NCBI GenBank assembly: GCA_003513015.1
Contig: DOTA01000467.1
Span: forward strand, 1-6,465
DNA: 6,465 nucleotides
Direction of reading: 5' to 3'
From: Chloroflexota bacterium
GTDB lineage: Bacteria; Chloroflexota; Anaerolineae; Anaerolineales; UBA11858
The first letter of the stretch is position 1, and each line of letters begins with the position of its first letter. The translations under genes were made by a program, and so were the position numbers. The notes under the pieces are model-generated. The model had not been told where the DNA came from. It saw only the letters and a list, made by a program, of their open reading frames with translations, and made no database searches. Below are positions 6,303 through 6,465 of the stretch, piece by piece.

Positions 6303-6337
6303 AAAAAAGTCTGGCCTGTGCAAGCCAGACTTTTTTT
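6303..6337 (+). terminator. Strong intrinsic terminator after tsaD (likely bidirectional)
   Basis: AAAAAAGTCTGGC (6303-6315) pairs perfectly with GCCAGACTTTTTT (6324-6336) around an 8-base loop, CTGTGCAA. A run of seven T (6331-6337) follows the G/C core. The matching A-run on the left means it would also stop transcription from the other strand. It lies 42 bases after the tsaD stop codon and closes the five-gene run. Confidence 0.93.
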
Positions 6338-6442
6338 GATTCTTCGGTTAAGCCAAATCTGCTAAAGCCACTTTTTATACAAGAAATGGATAACCGCCAC
6401 ATGAGTTATTTGTGGAGAGTCGGTAAATAGACATATTTCAGC

Positions 6443-6465
6443 AAGGAGATTTGTTGTATTGTCAC
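6443..6465 (+). CDS. Possible start of a truncated downstream gene
   Basis: AAGGAGA at 6443-6449 is a near-consensus Shine-Dalgarno in an otherwise non-coding 128-base tail. TTG codons at 6454 (4 bases away) and 6459 (9 bases away, better spacing) could be starts. Only two to four codons are in the window, so neither the frame nor the product can be determined. A new transcription unit here would fit the terminator at 6303-6337. Confidence 0.3.

Noticed and set aside
6262..6465. Possible tRNA-Sec or other structured RNA in the tail after tsaD
   Set aside because: The only clear secondary structure is the intrinsic terminator at 6303-6337. No acceptor stem, T-arm or CCA-like pattern was found.

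Overview
The window looks like a piece of a Chloroflexota (Anaerolineae-like) chromosome. This is inferred from three things: moderately high GC, two small lipoproteins with Thr/Pro-rich linkers after the lipobox, and a compact housekeeping cluster with bacterial-type SelA and TsaD. No rRNA or other phylogenetic marker was available to confirm it. No tRNA, CRISPR array or transposase was seen.

Left part (1-1581): two divergent lipoprotein genes. The minus-strand gene (788 leftward) encodes a lipoprotein with a probable concanavalin-like beta-sandwich domain and runs off the left edge. Its far end is disturbed by a very long inverted repeat (1-56 against 120-175, 55 of 56 positions complementary, 63-base spacer). 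This looks like a fold-back junction or an inverted micro-segment. The plus-strand gene (941-1513) encodes a 190-residue lipoprotein and ends at a clear intrinsic terminator (1542-1581). The spacer between the two genes carries a perfect 15-bp inverted repeat immediately upstream of a consensus TATAAT.

Right part (1609-6337): five co-oriented genes with short gaps, ending in one strong terminator. They are a small four-helix membrane protein of unknown function, selA (L-seryl-tRNA(Sec) selenium transferase), a GxxExxY-family PD-(D/E)XK-like protein, an M24 metallopeptidase (Xaa-Pro dipeptidase/aminopeptidase type), and tsaD (tRNA t6A37 threonylcarbamoyltransferase). Two of the five act on tRNA: SelA makes selenocysteinyl-tRNA and TsaD modifies A37 of ANN-decoding tRNAs. 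No other selenocysteine gene (selB, selC, selD) is in view.

The most interesting structure is around the GxxExxY gene. It is bracketed by inverted copies of an ATTCGCG-rich repeat. The left copy supplies the last eight codons and stop of selA; the right copy supplies the last ~17 codons of the GxxExxY gene itself. This suggests a small cassette inserted between selA and the peptidase gene.

At the right edge (6443 on) a strong Shine-Dalgarno sequence may mark the start of another gene that is cut off.
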